Part shown: in pieces, positions 37,190 through 48,091 of the stretch
Layout of the letters: every line of letters starts with the position of its first letter
Numbering within the stretch: the stretch's first letter is position 1
Assembly: GCA_016711875.1 (NCBI GenBank)
Contig: JADJSD010000003.1
Location: 62,001-126,000, forward strand
DNA: 64,000 nucleotides
Reading direction: 5' to 3'
DNA from: Betaproteobacteria bacterium
GTDB taxonomy: Bacteria; Pseudomonadota; Gammaproteobacteria; Burkholderiales; Usitatibacteraceae
Notes under the pieces: generated by a model
Told to the model about the DNA's origin: nothing
The model's input: only the letters and a program-made list of their open reading frames with translations
Databases searched by the model: none
Position numbers and translations under genes: made by a program

Positions 37190-37954
37190 CTACCTGGCCG
37201 CCATGCGGATGGCGCCGTCCAGCCGGATCACTTCCCCGTTGAGCAACTCGTTCTCGACGATGTGCGCCACGAGCGCCGCGTATTCCTCGGGCTTGCCGAG
37301 CCGGGGGGGGAAGGGGACCTGGGCGCCCAGCGAGGCCCGGATTTCCTCGCTCATGCCCTGGAGCATGGGCGTATCGAAGATACCGGGCGCGATCGTCACC
37401 ACGCGAATGCCGAACTTCGCGAGTTCCCGGGCGATCGGCAGGGTCAGGCCGTTCACGCCGGCCTTGGAGGCGGCGTAGGCGGCCTGGCCGACCTGGCCTT
37501 CGAACGCGGCGACCGAGGACGTGTTCACGATCACGCCGCGCTCGCCGGAAGGCAGGGCGGGCCCCGTGCTCATGCGTGCGGCGGCCAGGCGGATCACGTT
37601 GAAGGTGCCGACGAGGTTGATGCGCACGGCACGCTCGAAGTTCGCGAGGGAATGGGGGCCGTTCTTGCCGACGACGCGCTCGCCGGGGGCGACGCCGGCG
37701 CAATTCACGACGCCGCCCAGGTGGCCGAAGGCGGAATACGCGAGGTCGACGGCGGCCTGGACCTGCGCCTCGTCGGTCACGTCGGTCTTGATGTAACGCC
37801 CCTGGCCGCCGAATCGCTCGGCCACCCAGCCGCCGGCATCGCTCACGTCGGCGATGACGACCTTGGCTCCGTCGTCGAAGAGGCGGCGCGCCGTGGCGGC
37901 GCCCAACCCGGACCCGCCGCCGGTGATGAGGAAGACCTGGTTCTCGATTTTCAT
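37190..37954 (-). CDS. SDR family dehydrogenase (3-hydroxyacyl-CoA dehydrogenase type II-like)
   Basis: A 254-residue short-chain dehydrogenase. Cofactor motif ITGGGSGLGAATARRL at residue 9, NCAGVAPGERVVGK near 85, catalytic Ser in NTSSVAAFEGQVGQ and Tyr-x3-Lys in AAYAASKAG near 160. RVVTIAPGIFDTPMLQGM and the C-terminal GEVIRLDGAIRMAAR are typical of HSD10-like 3-hydroxy-2-methylbutyryl-CoA dehydrogenases, which act in isoleucine degradation. It lies 105 bases upstream of ivd and may share its transcript. Confidence 0.85.
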   Translation of the reverse strand: MKIENQVFLITGGGSGLGAATARRLFDDGAKVVIADVSDAGGWVAERFGGQGRYIKTDVTDEAQVQAAVDLAYSAFGHLGGVVNCAGVAPGERVVGKNGPHSLANFERAVRINLVGTFNVIRLAAARMSTGPALPSGERGVIVNTSSVAAFEGQVGQAAYAASKAGVNGLTLPIARELAKFGIRVVTIAPGIFDTPMLQGMSEEIRASLGAQVPFPPRLGKPEEYAALVAHIVENELLNGEVIRLDGAIRMAAR

Positions 37955-38009
37955 GGAAGGGTTCCGGTGGGAGGGATCCGGCGTCGACGATGGGGCACCG
38001 CTGGCGGGG

Positions 38010-38038
38010 ATTATAGGCCGGCGGTCCGGGACTAGAAT
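38010..38038. promoter_or_regulatory. Back-to-back -10 boxes of divergent genes
   Basis: On the minus strand TATAAT (complement of 38010-38015) lies 56 bases before the SDR gene. On the plus strand TAGAAT (38033-38038) lies 31 bases before the MBL hydrolase start. The two promoters overlap in their -35 regions. Confidence 0.45.
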
Positions 38039-38068
38039 GTCGCCTCCATCGCGTCCGGAGTCCCGAAC

Positions 38069-38992
38069 TTGCCGTTGCCCGTGCTGCCGCCCGCCGTGCG
38101 CGTCATTGTCCGCGGCTGGCTCAACTCGAACCAGGTGGTCCTGCGCGCGCCGGGGGCCAACGTGCTGGTCGACTCGGGCTATTGCACGCACGCGGCGCGC
38201 ACGATCGCGCTCGTGGAGGAAGCCCTGGAGGGCGAGGGGCTCGCCGGCCTGGTCAACACCCATTGCCACTCGGACCACATGGGGGGCAATGCGGCGCTGG
38301 CCGCGCGCTTCGACTGCAGCGTGAGCGTGCCGGCGGGGGAGGTGAAGCACATCGTCCCGTGGACGCCGCAAAGCGTCTGGATGGAGCAGTTCGACCAGGT
38401 GGCGGAGCCCTTCGAATTCCACGACACGATTGCCGCGGGCGAGAGCTTCGAGGCGGGAGGTCTTCACTGGGAGGCCCATGCCGCTCCCGGACATGACATG
38501 GACGCGCTCGTCTATTTCGCGCCCGGTCCGCGGGTTCTCATCGCCGGGGACGCGCTCTGGGAGAACGGCATGGGCTTCGTCTGGCCCGAGGACGGCGCGA
38601 ATCCCCATATCGACGCGGCATTCGAGACGCTCGACGCCATCGAGGCCCTCGCCCCGGCCGTGGTGATTCCCGGCCATGGAGCGCCCTTCGGGGCGATCGG
38701 CCGGTCGCTCGCGACGGCGCGCTCGCGCCTCACGGCCTTTTCGGCGGATCCGGTGAAAGGCGCCCGGTACGCCATGAAGGCGCTCTTCGTTTACGCGTTG
38801 CTCGACAAGGGATCGATGGCGGTCGCCGAGGTGGCCGGATACCTCGGTCGCGTGCCCTGCCACCGCAAGCTGGCCGAGCGGTTCCTGCGCCGCGAGCCGA
38901 GGGAACTGGCCGAGTGGCTCCTGGCGGACCTTCAACGCTCCGGCGCGATTCGCCTCGAAGGCGGCCGCGCCTGGCCGACGATGCCCGCCTAG
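38069..38992 (+). CDS. MBL-fold metallo-hydrolase
   Basis: A 307-residue metallo-beta-lactamase-fold enzyme. The zinc ligands are in NTHCHSDHMGGNAAL near residue 68 (H-x-H-x-D-H), the His in AAPGHDMDALVYF near 135, the Asp in LIAGDALWENG near 153 and the last His in VIPGHGAPFG near 193. A C-terminal helical region of about 90 residues follows, as in the lactonase and hydroxyacylglutathione-hydrolase-like group. The start is taken as TTG at 38069 with GGAG about 9 bases upstream. The substrate is unknown; its stop overlaps the convergent Crp/Fnr gene. Confidence 0.82.
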   Translation: MPLPVLPPAVRVIVRGWLNSNQVVLRAPGANVLVDSGYCTHAARTIALVEEALEGEGLAGLVNTHCHSDHMGGNAALAARFDCSVSVPAGEVKHIVPWTPQSVWMEQFDQVAEPFEFHDTIAAGESFEAGGLHWEAHAAPGHDMDALVYFAPGPRVLIAGDALWENGMGFVWPEDGANPHIDAAFETLDAIEALAPAVVIPGHGAPFGAIGRSLATARSRLTAFSADPVKGARYAMKALFVYALLDKGSMAVAEVAGYLGRVPCHRKLAERFLRREPRELAEWLLADLQRSGAIRLEGGRAWPTMPA

Positions 38993-39660
38993 GCGAATTG
39001 CCGCAGGCCGTCGAGATCGAGGACCCGCAGCCCGCCGTACTCGATCCGGATGAGCCCGCGGGCCTCCAGCACCTGGAGCGCCTGGTTCACGCGTTGGCGC
39101 GAGACGCCGGCGAGGTACCCGATTTCCTCCTGCGAAACCTGCACCTGCGGCCCCATCTCGGGGTAGAGCACCGGGTTGAAGAGGGCGGCCAGGGACCGGG
39201 CGACCCGCGCGTCGGGCTCGAGGAGCCGCTGCGTCTCGACCATGGCGATGAACTGCGCCAGCCGCTCGTTCAGCTGGCTGAGCAGGAAGCGGTTGAAGCC
39301 GATGTCCGTGTCGAGGAGCCAGTCGAAGGTGGCCTTCGGCATGAAAGCCAGGCGCGTGGCCCGGAGCGCGATGATGTCGTACTTGCGCGTGCGGTCCTTG
39401 AGCAGCGATCCCTCGCCGAACCAGCCGCCGCGCGCGACGCCCAGGAAGGTGGTCGCCTTGCCTTCGGGCGAGACGCTCGACATCTTCACGAGTCCGTCGA
39501 CGATGCCGATCCAGTGCTCGACCGGGTCGCCGCGCCGGCACACCGCGGCGCCGGCCGGCACGTCGCGCACGAAGAGCTCGGCCTCGACACGTTCGCGCCG
39601 GGCCGGCGTGAGCGGCCGGGCCCACGGCGAGGCGGCGAGGAGATCGTTGAGGGTTTTCAC
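38989..39660 (-). CDS. Crp/Fnr family transcriptional regulator
   Basis: A 223-residue regulator. The N-terminal cyclic-nucleotide-like beta barrel (AGAAVCRRGDPVEHWIGIVD near residue 38) is joined by a long helix to a winged helix at the C-terminus (YLAGVSRQRVNQALQVLEAR near 188). There are no FNR-type N-terminal cysteines, so it is not an iron-sulfur FNR. A dyad symmetric site with Crp/Fnr geometry lies 18 bases upstream, consistent with autoregulation and control of the divergent ligase/Liv cluster. Confidence 0.87.
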   Translation of the reverse strand: MKTLNDLLAASPWARPLTPARRERVEAELFVRDVPAGAAVCRRGDPVEHWIGIVDGLVKMSSVSPEGKATTFLGVARGGWFGEGSLLKDRTRKYDIIALRATRLAFMPKATFDWLLDTDIGFNRFLLSQLNERLAQFIAMVETQRLLEPDARVARSLAALFNPVLYPEMGPQVQVSQEEIGYLAGVSRQRVNQALQVLEARGLIRIEYGGLRVLDLDGLRQFA

Positions 39661-39678
39661 GGGGGTCGACGACGGGAA

Positions 39679-39696
39679 TTGTCAACGAAAAGACAA
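39679..39696. promoter_or_regulatory. Crp/Fnr-type operator
   Basis: TTGTC-N8-GACAA contains TGTCA-N6-AGACA, the half-site spacing of the Crp/CooA/Fnr superfamily. It lies 18 bases before the regulator gene and 145 bases before the divergent ligase gene. No other regulator candidate is adjacent. Confidence 0.55.
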
Positions 39697-39841
39697 CTGA
39701 CGGCGAGTCCCCCTCGCTACACTGGGCCGGTTCCGGTGGCGGTGCCGGCATCAGGCGGCGACCTCCGGAGCGGACAGGGCGGCCCGAGGGGACGGTATCG
39801 CCCGAAAACCAGATTCCCCGACCGCAGGAGGAGAGAACCGG

Positions 39842-41796
<1,955 letters not shown>

Positions 41797-41800
<4 letters not shown>

Positions 41801-42585
41801 GCGGCGCGCGCGAGGCCGGCCCGGTGATCCTCGCGGTCGGGGGCATCTCGCTCGCCTTCGGCGGCGTGAAGGCCCTCTCGGAGGTCGGCTTCGACGTGCG
41901 CGAGCACGAGGTGCGCGCCATCATCGGACCCAACGGCGCGGGCAAGAGCTCGATGCTCAACGTGATCAACGGCGTCTACCGGCCCCAGCAGGGCCGCATC
42001 ACCTACCTGGGCGAGACGCGCGAGGAAATGGAGCCGCACTTCGCCGCGAGCCACGGCATCGCGCGCACCTTCCAGAGCCTCGCGCTCTTCAAGGGCATGA
42101 GCGTACTGGACAACCTGCTGGCCGGTCGCAACCTGCTGATGCGAACGAACCTGCTCCTGCAGGCCCTTCGCATCGGGCCCGCCCTGCGCGAGGAAGTGGC
42201 GCACCGCCGGCGCGTGGAGGAGATCATCGACTTCCTCGAGATCCAGCACGTGAGGAAGACGCCCGTGGGACGGCTGCCCTACGGCCTGCAGAAGCGGGTG
42301 GACCTCGGCCGGGCGCTGGCGGCGGAGCCGAGGGTGCTCCTGCTCGACGAGCCGATGGCCGGCATGAACGTGGAGGAAAAGCAGGACATGTGCCGCTTCA
42401 TCCTCGACGTGAACGACGAGTTCGGCACCACCATCGTGCTCATCGAGCACGACATGGGCGTGGTGATGGACATCTCCGACCGCGTGGTGGTGCTCGACTA
42501 CGGGCGCAAGATCGGCGACGGCACGCCCGACGAGGTCCGGTCCAACCAGGCGGTCATCGACGCCTACCTCGGGGTGCAGCACTGA
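41797..42585 (+). CDS. livG: Liv-type ABC transporter ATPase (LivG-like), second cluster
   Basis: A 262-residue ATPase. Walker A is GPNGAGKSS near residue 47, the LivG segment GIARTFQSLALFKGMSVLDN follows, the divergent signature is LPYGLQKRVDLGRALA and Walker B is VLLLDEPMAG. The start is TTG at 41797, overlapping the ligase stop, with GAGGAG 6 bases upstream. AHRRRVEEIIDFLEI is typical of LivG proteins from aromatic-acid-linked clusters. Confidence 0.87.
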
Positions 42586-43583
42586 TGTCGGCCGGAAAAT
42601 TCTTCCAGCAGCGCGGGATGACCTGGGTGCTCCTCGGGCTGCTCGCGCTGGGCGCCGTGGCACCGCTCGTCGTGGGCGGGGCGCGCCTGCCGCAGTGGCT
42701 CGAGGTCGTGCTGGGCGGGCTCATGTCCGGCGTCCTCTATTCGCTGGTCGCCATCGGCCTGGTGCTCATCTTCAAGGCCTCGGGGGTCTTCAACTTCGCG
42801 CAAGGGGCGATGGTGCTCTTCGCGGCGCTCTCGCTCGTGCGCCTGATGGCGTGGATGCCGCTTCCGGTGGCCCTCGCGGTCACGGTCGCGATGATGGTGG
42901 CCCTCGCCTGGCTCATCGAGCGGCTGGTCCTGCGCCCGCTCGTGAACCAGGAGCCCATCGTGCTCTTCATGGCGACCCTCGGCGTCACGTACTTCCTGGA
43001 CGGGTTCGGGCAGACGCTCTGGGGGAGCGACATCTACACGCTGGACGTCGGCATGCCCAAGGAGCCGAAGATCCTGCTGGAGAACGTGTTCGAGGGCGGC
43101 ATCCTGGTCGGCATGGAGGACGTGATCGCCGCCCTGATCGCCGCGATCCTCGTGGGCGCCCTCGCGCTCTTCTTCCAGAAGACGGGAACGGGCCGGGCCC
43201 TCAGGGCCGTGGCGGACGACCACCAGGCCGCGCAGTCGATCGGCATTCCGCTCGGGCGCATCTGGGTCATCGTCTGGAGCGTGGCCGGCATCGTCGCCCT
43301 CGTGGCGGGCATCATCTGGGGCTCGAAGCTGGGCGTGCAGTTCTCGCTGCAGCTCATCGCGCTCAAGGCCCTGCCGGTGGTGATCCTGGGCGGCTTCACC
43401 TCGATTCCCGGCGCGATCGTGGGCGGGCTCATCATCGGCCTGGGCGAGAAGATCTCCGAGGTCTACCTCGGCCCGATGCTGGGCGGGGGCATCGAGAACT
43501 GGTTCGCGTACGTGCTCGCGCTCGTCTTCCTCCTCGTGCGGCCCGAAGGGCTGTTCGGGGAGCGACACATCGATCGGGTCTAG
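42585..43583 (+). CDS. livH: Liv-type ABC transporter permease (LivH-like), second cluster
   Basis: A 332-residue permease. A 35-residue N-terminal extension with one extra hydrophobic segment precedes the usual LivH core (GLVLIFKASGVFNFAQGAMV near residue 63). The coupling loop is AVADDHQAAQSIGIPLGRIW near 208 and the last landmark is PVVILGGFTSIPGAIVGGL near 264. The start overlaps the livG stop by one base (TGATG). Phe and Ala in FNFAQG replace the more common NFSHG of LivH1. Confidence 0.87.
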   Translation: MSAGKFFQQRGMTWVLLGLLALGAVAPLVVGGARLPQWLEVVLGGLMSGVLYSLVAIGLVLIFKASGVFNFAQGAMVLFAALSLVRLMAWMPLPVALAVTVAMMVALAWLIERLVLRPLVNQEPIVLFMATLGVTYFLDGFGQTLWGSDIYTLDVGMPKEPKILLENVFEGGILVGMEDVIAALIAAILVGALALFFQKTGTGRALRAVADDHQAAQSIGIPLGRIWVIVWSVAGIVALVAGIIWGSKLGVQFSLQLIALKALPVVILGGFTSIPGAIVGGLIIGLGEKISEVYLGPMLGGGIENWFAYVLALVFLLVRPEGLFGERHIDRV

Positions 43584-43585
43584 CC

Positions 43586-44650
43586 ATGTTCTACCGCGAA
43601 ACCGGCCAGTACAAGACCACCTACGAGGCCGACCAGCAGCTCTTCCCGATCCTGCAGGACCGGCTCTTCGTGATCGCCGTGCTGGCCTTCGCGTTCGCCG
43701 TGGTTCCGCTGGTCGCCTCGGAGTACCTGCTGCGCGCGATCCTCGTGCCTTTCCTCATCCTGTCGCTCGCGGCCATCGGGCTCAACATCCTGGTGGGCTA
43801 TTGCGGGCAGGTCTCGCTCGGCACCGGCGGCTTCATGGCGGTGGGCGCCTACGCGGCCTACAACCTCGCGGTGCGCATCCCGGACCTGAACCTCCTCGTC
43901 GTCTTCGTGCTCGCCGGGCTCGCCGCGACGCTCGTGGGCATCCTCTTCGGCCTGCCGAGCCTTCGCATCAAGGGGTTCTACCTCGCGGTCGCGACGCTCG
44001 CGGCGCAATTCTTCCTCGACTGGGCCTTCGCACGCATCAAGTGGTTCACGCACGACTCGTCCTCCGGCTCGGTGAGCGCGCCGCCGCTCGCGATCTTCGG
44101 GTGGCTGGTGGATTCCCCGGCGGAGAAGTACCTGCTGGTGCTCGGCTTCGTCTGCGTCTTCGCCCTCGCCGCGCGCAACCTCGTGCGCGGGGCCATCGGG
44201 CGCTCGTGGATGGCGATGCGCGACATGGATGTGGCGGCCGAGGTGATCGGCATCCGGCCCCTCTACGCCAAGGTCACGGCCTTCGCCGTGAGCTCCTTCT
44301 TCGTGGGGCTGGCCGGCGCCCTCTGGGCCTTTGTCTACCTGGGCGCCTGGGAGCCGCTCGCGTTCGACGTGAACCGATCCTTCCAGCTGCTCTTCATGGT
44401 GATCATCGGCGGGCTCGGGTCCATCCTGGGCTCGTTCCTGGGCGCCGCGTTCATCGTGATCCTGCCGCTCGCGCTCAACCAACTGCCCGGCTGGCTCGGC
44501 ATCCCGATGTCGACCGCGCTCATCTCGCACATCGAGTTCATGGTCTTCGGCTCGCTCATCGTCTTCTTCCTCGTCGTCGAGCCCCACGGCCTCGCGCGCC
44601 TGTGGGCCGTCGGCAAGGAAAAGCTTCGCCTCTGGCCGTTCCCGCATTGA
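43586..44650 (+). CDS. livM: Liv-type ABC transporter permease (LivM-like), second cluster
   Basis: A 354-residue permease. It has GLNILVGYCGQVSLGTGGFM near residue 66, LRIKGFYLAVATLAAQFFLD near 128, the coupling segment MAMRDMDVAAEVIGIRPLYA near 210 and VIIGGLGSILGSFLGAAF near 272. It starts 2 bases after the livH stop. The long cytoplasmic N-terminus (about 30 residues) is common in this subgroup. Confidence 0.87.
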   Translation: MFYRETGQYKTTYEADQQLFPILQDRLFVIAVLAFAFAVVPLVASEYLLRAILVPFLILSLAAIGLNILVGYCGQVSLGTGGFMAVGAYAAYNLAVRIPDLNLLVVFVLAGLAATLVGILFGLPSLRIKGFYLAVATLAAQFFLDWAFARIKWFTHDSSSGSVSAPPLAIFGWLVDSPAEKYLLVLGFVCVFALAARNLVRGAIGRSWMAMRDMDVAAEVIGIRPLYAKVTAFAVSSFFVGLAGALWAFVYLGAWEPLAFDVNRSFQLLFMVIIGGLGSILGSFLGAAFIVILPLALNQLPGWLGIPMSTALISHIEFMVFGSLIVFFLVVEPHGLARLWAVGKEKLRLWPFPH

Positions 44651-44690
44651 CCGCAACACCCCGCTGCCCACAACAAGGAGGAGGATCGCT

Positions 44691-46009
44691 ATGAACCGCA
44701 TGATCAGGACCCGGGCCGCCGCGCTGGCCCTCGCCGTGGCCGGTGCCCTGGGCGCCGCAACCGAAGTTGCCGCCCAGTCGAAGGAGATCTTCATCCCGGT
44801 GATCGTGTACCGGACCGGTGCCTACGCGCCCAACGGCATTCCCTGGGCGGACGGCTACGTCGACTACCTCAAGCTCGTGAACGAGCGCGACGGCGGCGTG
44901 AACGGCATCAAGCTCGCGATGGAAGAGTGCGAGTTCGGCTACGCGACCGACCGCGGGGTGGAGTGCTACGAACGGCTGAAGAGCAAGAAGCCGGTCCTCA
45001 TCAATCCGCTGTCCACGGGCGTCACCTTCGCGCTGACGGACAAGGCGCCGGCCGACAAGATTCCGGTGTTCTCCACCGGCTACGGCCGCGCCGACTCGGC
45101 CGATGGCAGCGTGTTCGCCTGAATTTCCCGCTGCTGGGCACCTACTGGTCCGCCGCGGACATGATCGTCCAGCACGTGGCGAAGAAGGGCTCGCTCAAGG
45201 GCAAGAAGATCGCGCTCGTCTACCACGACTCCCCCTACGGCAAGGAGCCGATCCGCGCCCTGGAGGAACACGCGAAGAAGCACGGGTTCGAGTTCCTGAA
45301 GCTGCCCGTCACGCATCCCGGCGTCGAGCAGAAGTCGACCTGGCTGCAGGTTCGCCAGCAGCGCCCGGACTACGTCTTCCTGTGGGGCTGGGGCGTGATG
45401 AACTCCACCTCGATCAAGGAGGCCATCGCGGTTTCCTACCCGCGCCTGCAGATGTTCGGCGTGTGGTGGTCGTCGGCCGAGCCGGACGTGTTGCCGGCGG
45501 AAATGGCGGCCAAGGGCTACAACGGCATCACGCTGGGGCACTCCTCGGAAAAGGGCCTGCCGGTGCACAAGGATGTCCTGAAGCACCTCTACGACAAGGG
45601 CAAGGGCACGGCCAAGAGCAAGGACGAGATCGGCAGCGTGCTCTACAACCGCGGCATGATCTCGGCGATGCTCTCGGTCGAGGCCATCAAGCAGGCCCAG
45701 TCGAAATACGGCAAGCGCGTGGTGACGGGCGAGGAAGTCCGCTGGGGCGCGGAGAACCTGAACCTCGACGCGGCGAAGATCAAGGCGCTCGGCTTCGCCG
45801 ACACCGTGCAGCCGGTGAAGACCTCGTGCAGCGACCACGAGGGCGTGGCCCGGGGCCGCATCCACACGTGGGACGGCAAGGAATGGAGCTACACGTCGGA
45901 GTGGTACGAGGCCGACAGGAAGTTCCTGCGCCCGCTCATCGAAGCCTCGGCGAAGGCCTACGCGGCCGAGAAGAAGATCACGCCGCGCGATTGCTCCAAG
46001 GAGAAGTAG
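44691..46009 (+). pseudogene. livK: Liv-type substrate-binding protein gene with a single-base deletion
   Basis: A signal peptide (MNRMIRTRAAALALAVAGAL, cleavage near VAAQ) and KEIFIPVIVYRTGAYAPNGI open a normal binding protein. The frame hits TGA at 45120-45122 after GSVFA. The rest (NFPLLGTYWSAADMIVQHVA to ITPRDCSKEK) continues in the next frame. Adding one base, so that TGA-ATT reads TGG-AAT, restores a 439-residue protein. The two halves are complete and otherwise clean, which favours a sequencing error or a very recent loss. The protein type (APNGIPWADG, ECEFGYATDRGVECYERLK) belongs to binding proteins found beside aromatic or fatty acid ligases. Confidence 0.83.
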
Positions 46010-46013
46010 CGCG

Positions 46014-46833
46014 ATGGACGGCGCCGCGGCGAAACCGCTGCTCGACGTGAACGGCATCGAGGTGATCTACAACCACGTGATCCTCGTGCTGAAGGGCGTC
46101 TCGCTGAAGGTTCCCGAGGGGGGCATCGTGGCTCTCCTCGGGGCCAACGGCGCCGGCAAGTCCACGACCCTCAAGGCCGTCTCGAACCTGCTGAAGGCCG
46201 AACGCGGCGAGGTGACGAAAGGACAGGTCGAGTTCCGCGGCGAGCGCGTGGACAAGCTCACGCCCGCGGATCTCGTGAAGCGCGGGGTCGTGCAGGTGAT
46301 GGAGGGGCGCCACTGCTTCGGCCACCTCACGGTGGAGGAGAACCTGCTCACGGGCGCCTACACCCGCAGTCTCACGCGAGCGCAGGTGAAGGAGGAGCTC
46401 GAGCGCGTCTACGGGTTCTTCCCGCGCCTGAAGACGCGCCGCCTCTCCCAGGCCGGCTACACCTCCGGCGGCGAGCAGCAGATGACCGCCATCGGCCGCG
46501 CGCTCATGGCGAAGCCCGGCATGATCCTGCTCGACGAGCCGTCGATGGGGCTCGCGCCGCAGATCGTCGAGGAGATCTTCGAGATCGTGCAGGAACCTGA
46601 ACGCGAAGGAGGGCGTGAGCTTCCTCCTGGCGGAACAGAACACGATGGTGGCGCTTCGTTTCGCGGATTTCGGCTACATCCTCGAGAACGGGCGCGTGGT
46701 GATGGAGGGCAGCGCCGAGGGCCTCGCGAAGAACGAGGACGTGAAGGAGTTCTACCTGGGCATCTCCACCGGCGGGCGCAAGAGCTTCCGGGAAACCAAG
46801 CACTACCGGCGCCGCAAGCGCTGGCTCGGCTGA
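46014..46833 (+). pseudogene. livF: Liv-type ATPase (LivF-like) gene with a single-base insertion
   Basis: Residues 1-193 are a normal LivF: Walker A GANGAGKST near 43, signature YTSGGEQQMTAIGRAL and Walker B MILLDEPSMGLAP. After EEIFEIVQ the frame is lost. An extra G in CAGG at 46592-46593 converts QNLNAKEGVSFLLAEQN into a different frame. The correct C-terminus (SFLLAEQNTMVALRFADFGY to RRRKRWLG) lies in the next frame and ends at 46833. The repaired protein would be 272 residues. The Walker A Lys is present, unlike the LivF of the first cluster. The stop overlaps the start of the next ligase. Confidence 0.85.
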
Positions 46834-48068
46834 TGGACGCGCACTTCGACGGGCGCGAGAGCGCCGACCCGCAGCGCCGGGAGCGCGAGCAGCTCGCCCG
46901 CCTGCCCGCCCTGGTGGCCCACGCCCGGGCGAGGAGCGCGTACTTTGCCCGCGCCCTGGCGGACGTCGATCCCGCGGCGGTGACGACCCGCGAGGCGCTC
47001 GCCTCGCTCCCGGTCACGCGCAAGAGCGATCTCATGGCGCTGCAGAAGGCCTCGCCGCCCTTCGGCGGCCTCAACGCGACGCCGGTCGGTGCGCTCGCCC
47101 GCGTCTTCGTGTCGCCGGGCCCGCTCTACGATCCCGAGGGGCGTCGGCCGGATTTCTGGCGCACGGCTCGCGCGCTGTGCGCCGCGGGCTTTCGCGAGGG
47201 CGATCTCGTCCTCAACTGCTACTCGTACCACCTCACGCCCGCCGGCAGCATGTTCGAGACGGGCCTGCACCGGCTCGGCTGCGCGGTGATCCCCGGCGGG
47301 GTGGGCCAGACGGAGCTGCAGGCGCGCGTGATCGCGGACCTGGCGCCTGTCGCCTACGTGGGCACGCCTTCCTTCCTGAAGACGCTCGTCGAGAAATGCG
47401 ACGAGACCGGGTGCGATGCCTCGTCGATCCGCCGGGCGCTCGTCTCCGGCGAGGCATTCCTGCCGCCCGTCCGTGCGTTCCTCGCCGCGCGGGGCGTGGA
47501 CGCCTACCAGGCGTACGGCACGGCGGACCTGGGGATCATCGCCTACGAGACGTCCGGCCGCGAAGGACTCGTGCTCGACGAGGACGTGTTCGTGGAGATC
47601 GTGCGGCCGGGCACGGGCGCGCCCGTGCCGGACGGGGAGGTCGGCGAGGTCGTCGTCACGGCCTTCAACGACGACTACCCGCTGGTGCGCTTCGCGACCG
47701 GCGACCTGTCGGCCATTCTTCCCGGGGCGAGCCCCTGTGGCCGCACCAACCGGCGCATCCGCGGCTGGCTGGGCCGGGCCGACCAGGCGACCAAGGTGCG
47801 CGGGCTGTTCGTGCATCCGGAGCAGGTGGCCTCGGTGCTCGCGCGCCACGGACTGGCCCGCGCGCGCCTCGTCGTGGAGAACGAGGATGGCAATGACCGC
47901 ATGCGGCTTCGGGTCGAGCGGGAGGGCGCGCCCGACGCCGCGCTCGAGAAGGCCGTCGGGGAAACGCTCCGGGAGCTCACCAAGCTTCGCGGCGAAGTGA
48001 GTTTCGTCGCGGCGGGCTCGCTGCCCAACGACGGGAAGGTGATCGAGGACCTGCGCCGGTACAGCTGA
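46833..48068 (+). CDS. Phenylacetate-CoA ligase-like AMP-binding protein
   Basis: A 411-residue enzyme resembling PaaK: short for the ANL superfamily. It has SLPVTRKSDLMALQKASPPF near residue 60, RALVSGEAFLPPVRAFLAAR near 201, YQAYGTADLGIIAYETSG near 227, and LVRFATGDLSAILPG near 286. The usual Ser/Gly-rich P-loop is weak (ARVFVSPGPLYDP), as in many PaaK relatives that lack strong activity. The C-terminal domain ends with DGKVIEDLRR, carrying a possible catalytic Lys. Its ATG overlaps the livF stop (TGATG), so the second Liv cluster is bracketed by two ligases. An aromatic acid substrate is plausible. Confidence 0.82.
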   Translation: MDAHFDGRESADPQRREREQLARLPALVAHARARSAYFARALADVDPAAVTTREALASLPVTRKSDLMALQKASPPFGGLNATPVGALARVFVSPGPLYDPEGRRPDFWRTARALCAAGFREGDLVLNCYSYHLTPAGSMFETGLHRLGCAVIPGGVGQTELQARVIADLAPVAYVGTPSFLKTLVEKCDETGCDASSIRRALVSGEAFLPPVRAFLAARGVDAYQAYGTADLGIIAYETSGREGLVLDEDVFVEIVRPGTGAPVPDGEVGEVVVTAFNDDYPLVRFATGDLSAILPGASPCGRTNRRIRGWLGRADQATKVRGLFVHPEQVASVLARHGLARARLVVENEDGNDRMRLRVEREGAPDAALEKAVGETLRELTKLRGEVSFVAAGSLPNDGKVIEDLRRYS

Positions 48069-48091
48069 TACCTCGAGCGGCAGTTGGCGCT

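Noticed and set aside
46014..48068. Apparent 684-residue fusion of LivF with the PaaK-like ligase
   Set aside because: The joining segment is Arg/Gly-rich nonsense caused by the one-base insertion at 46592-46593. The true LivF C-terminus is in the other frame and the ligase has its own ATG.
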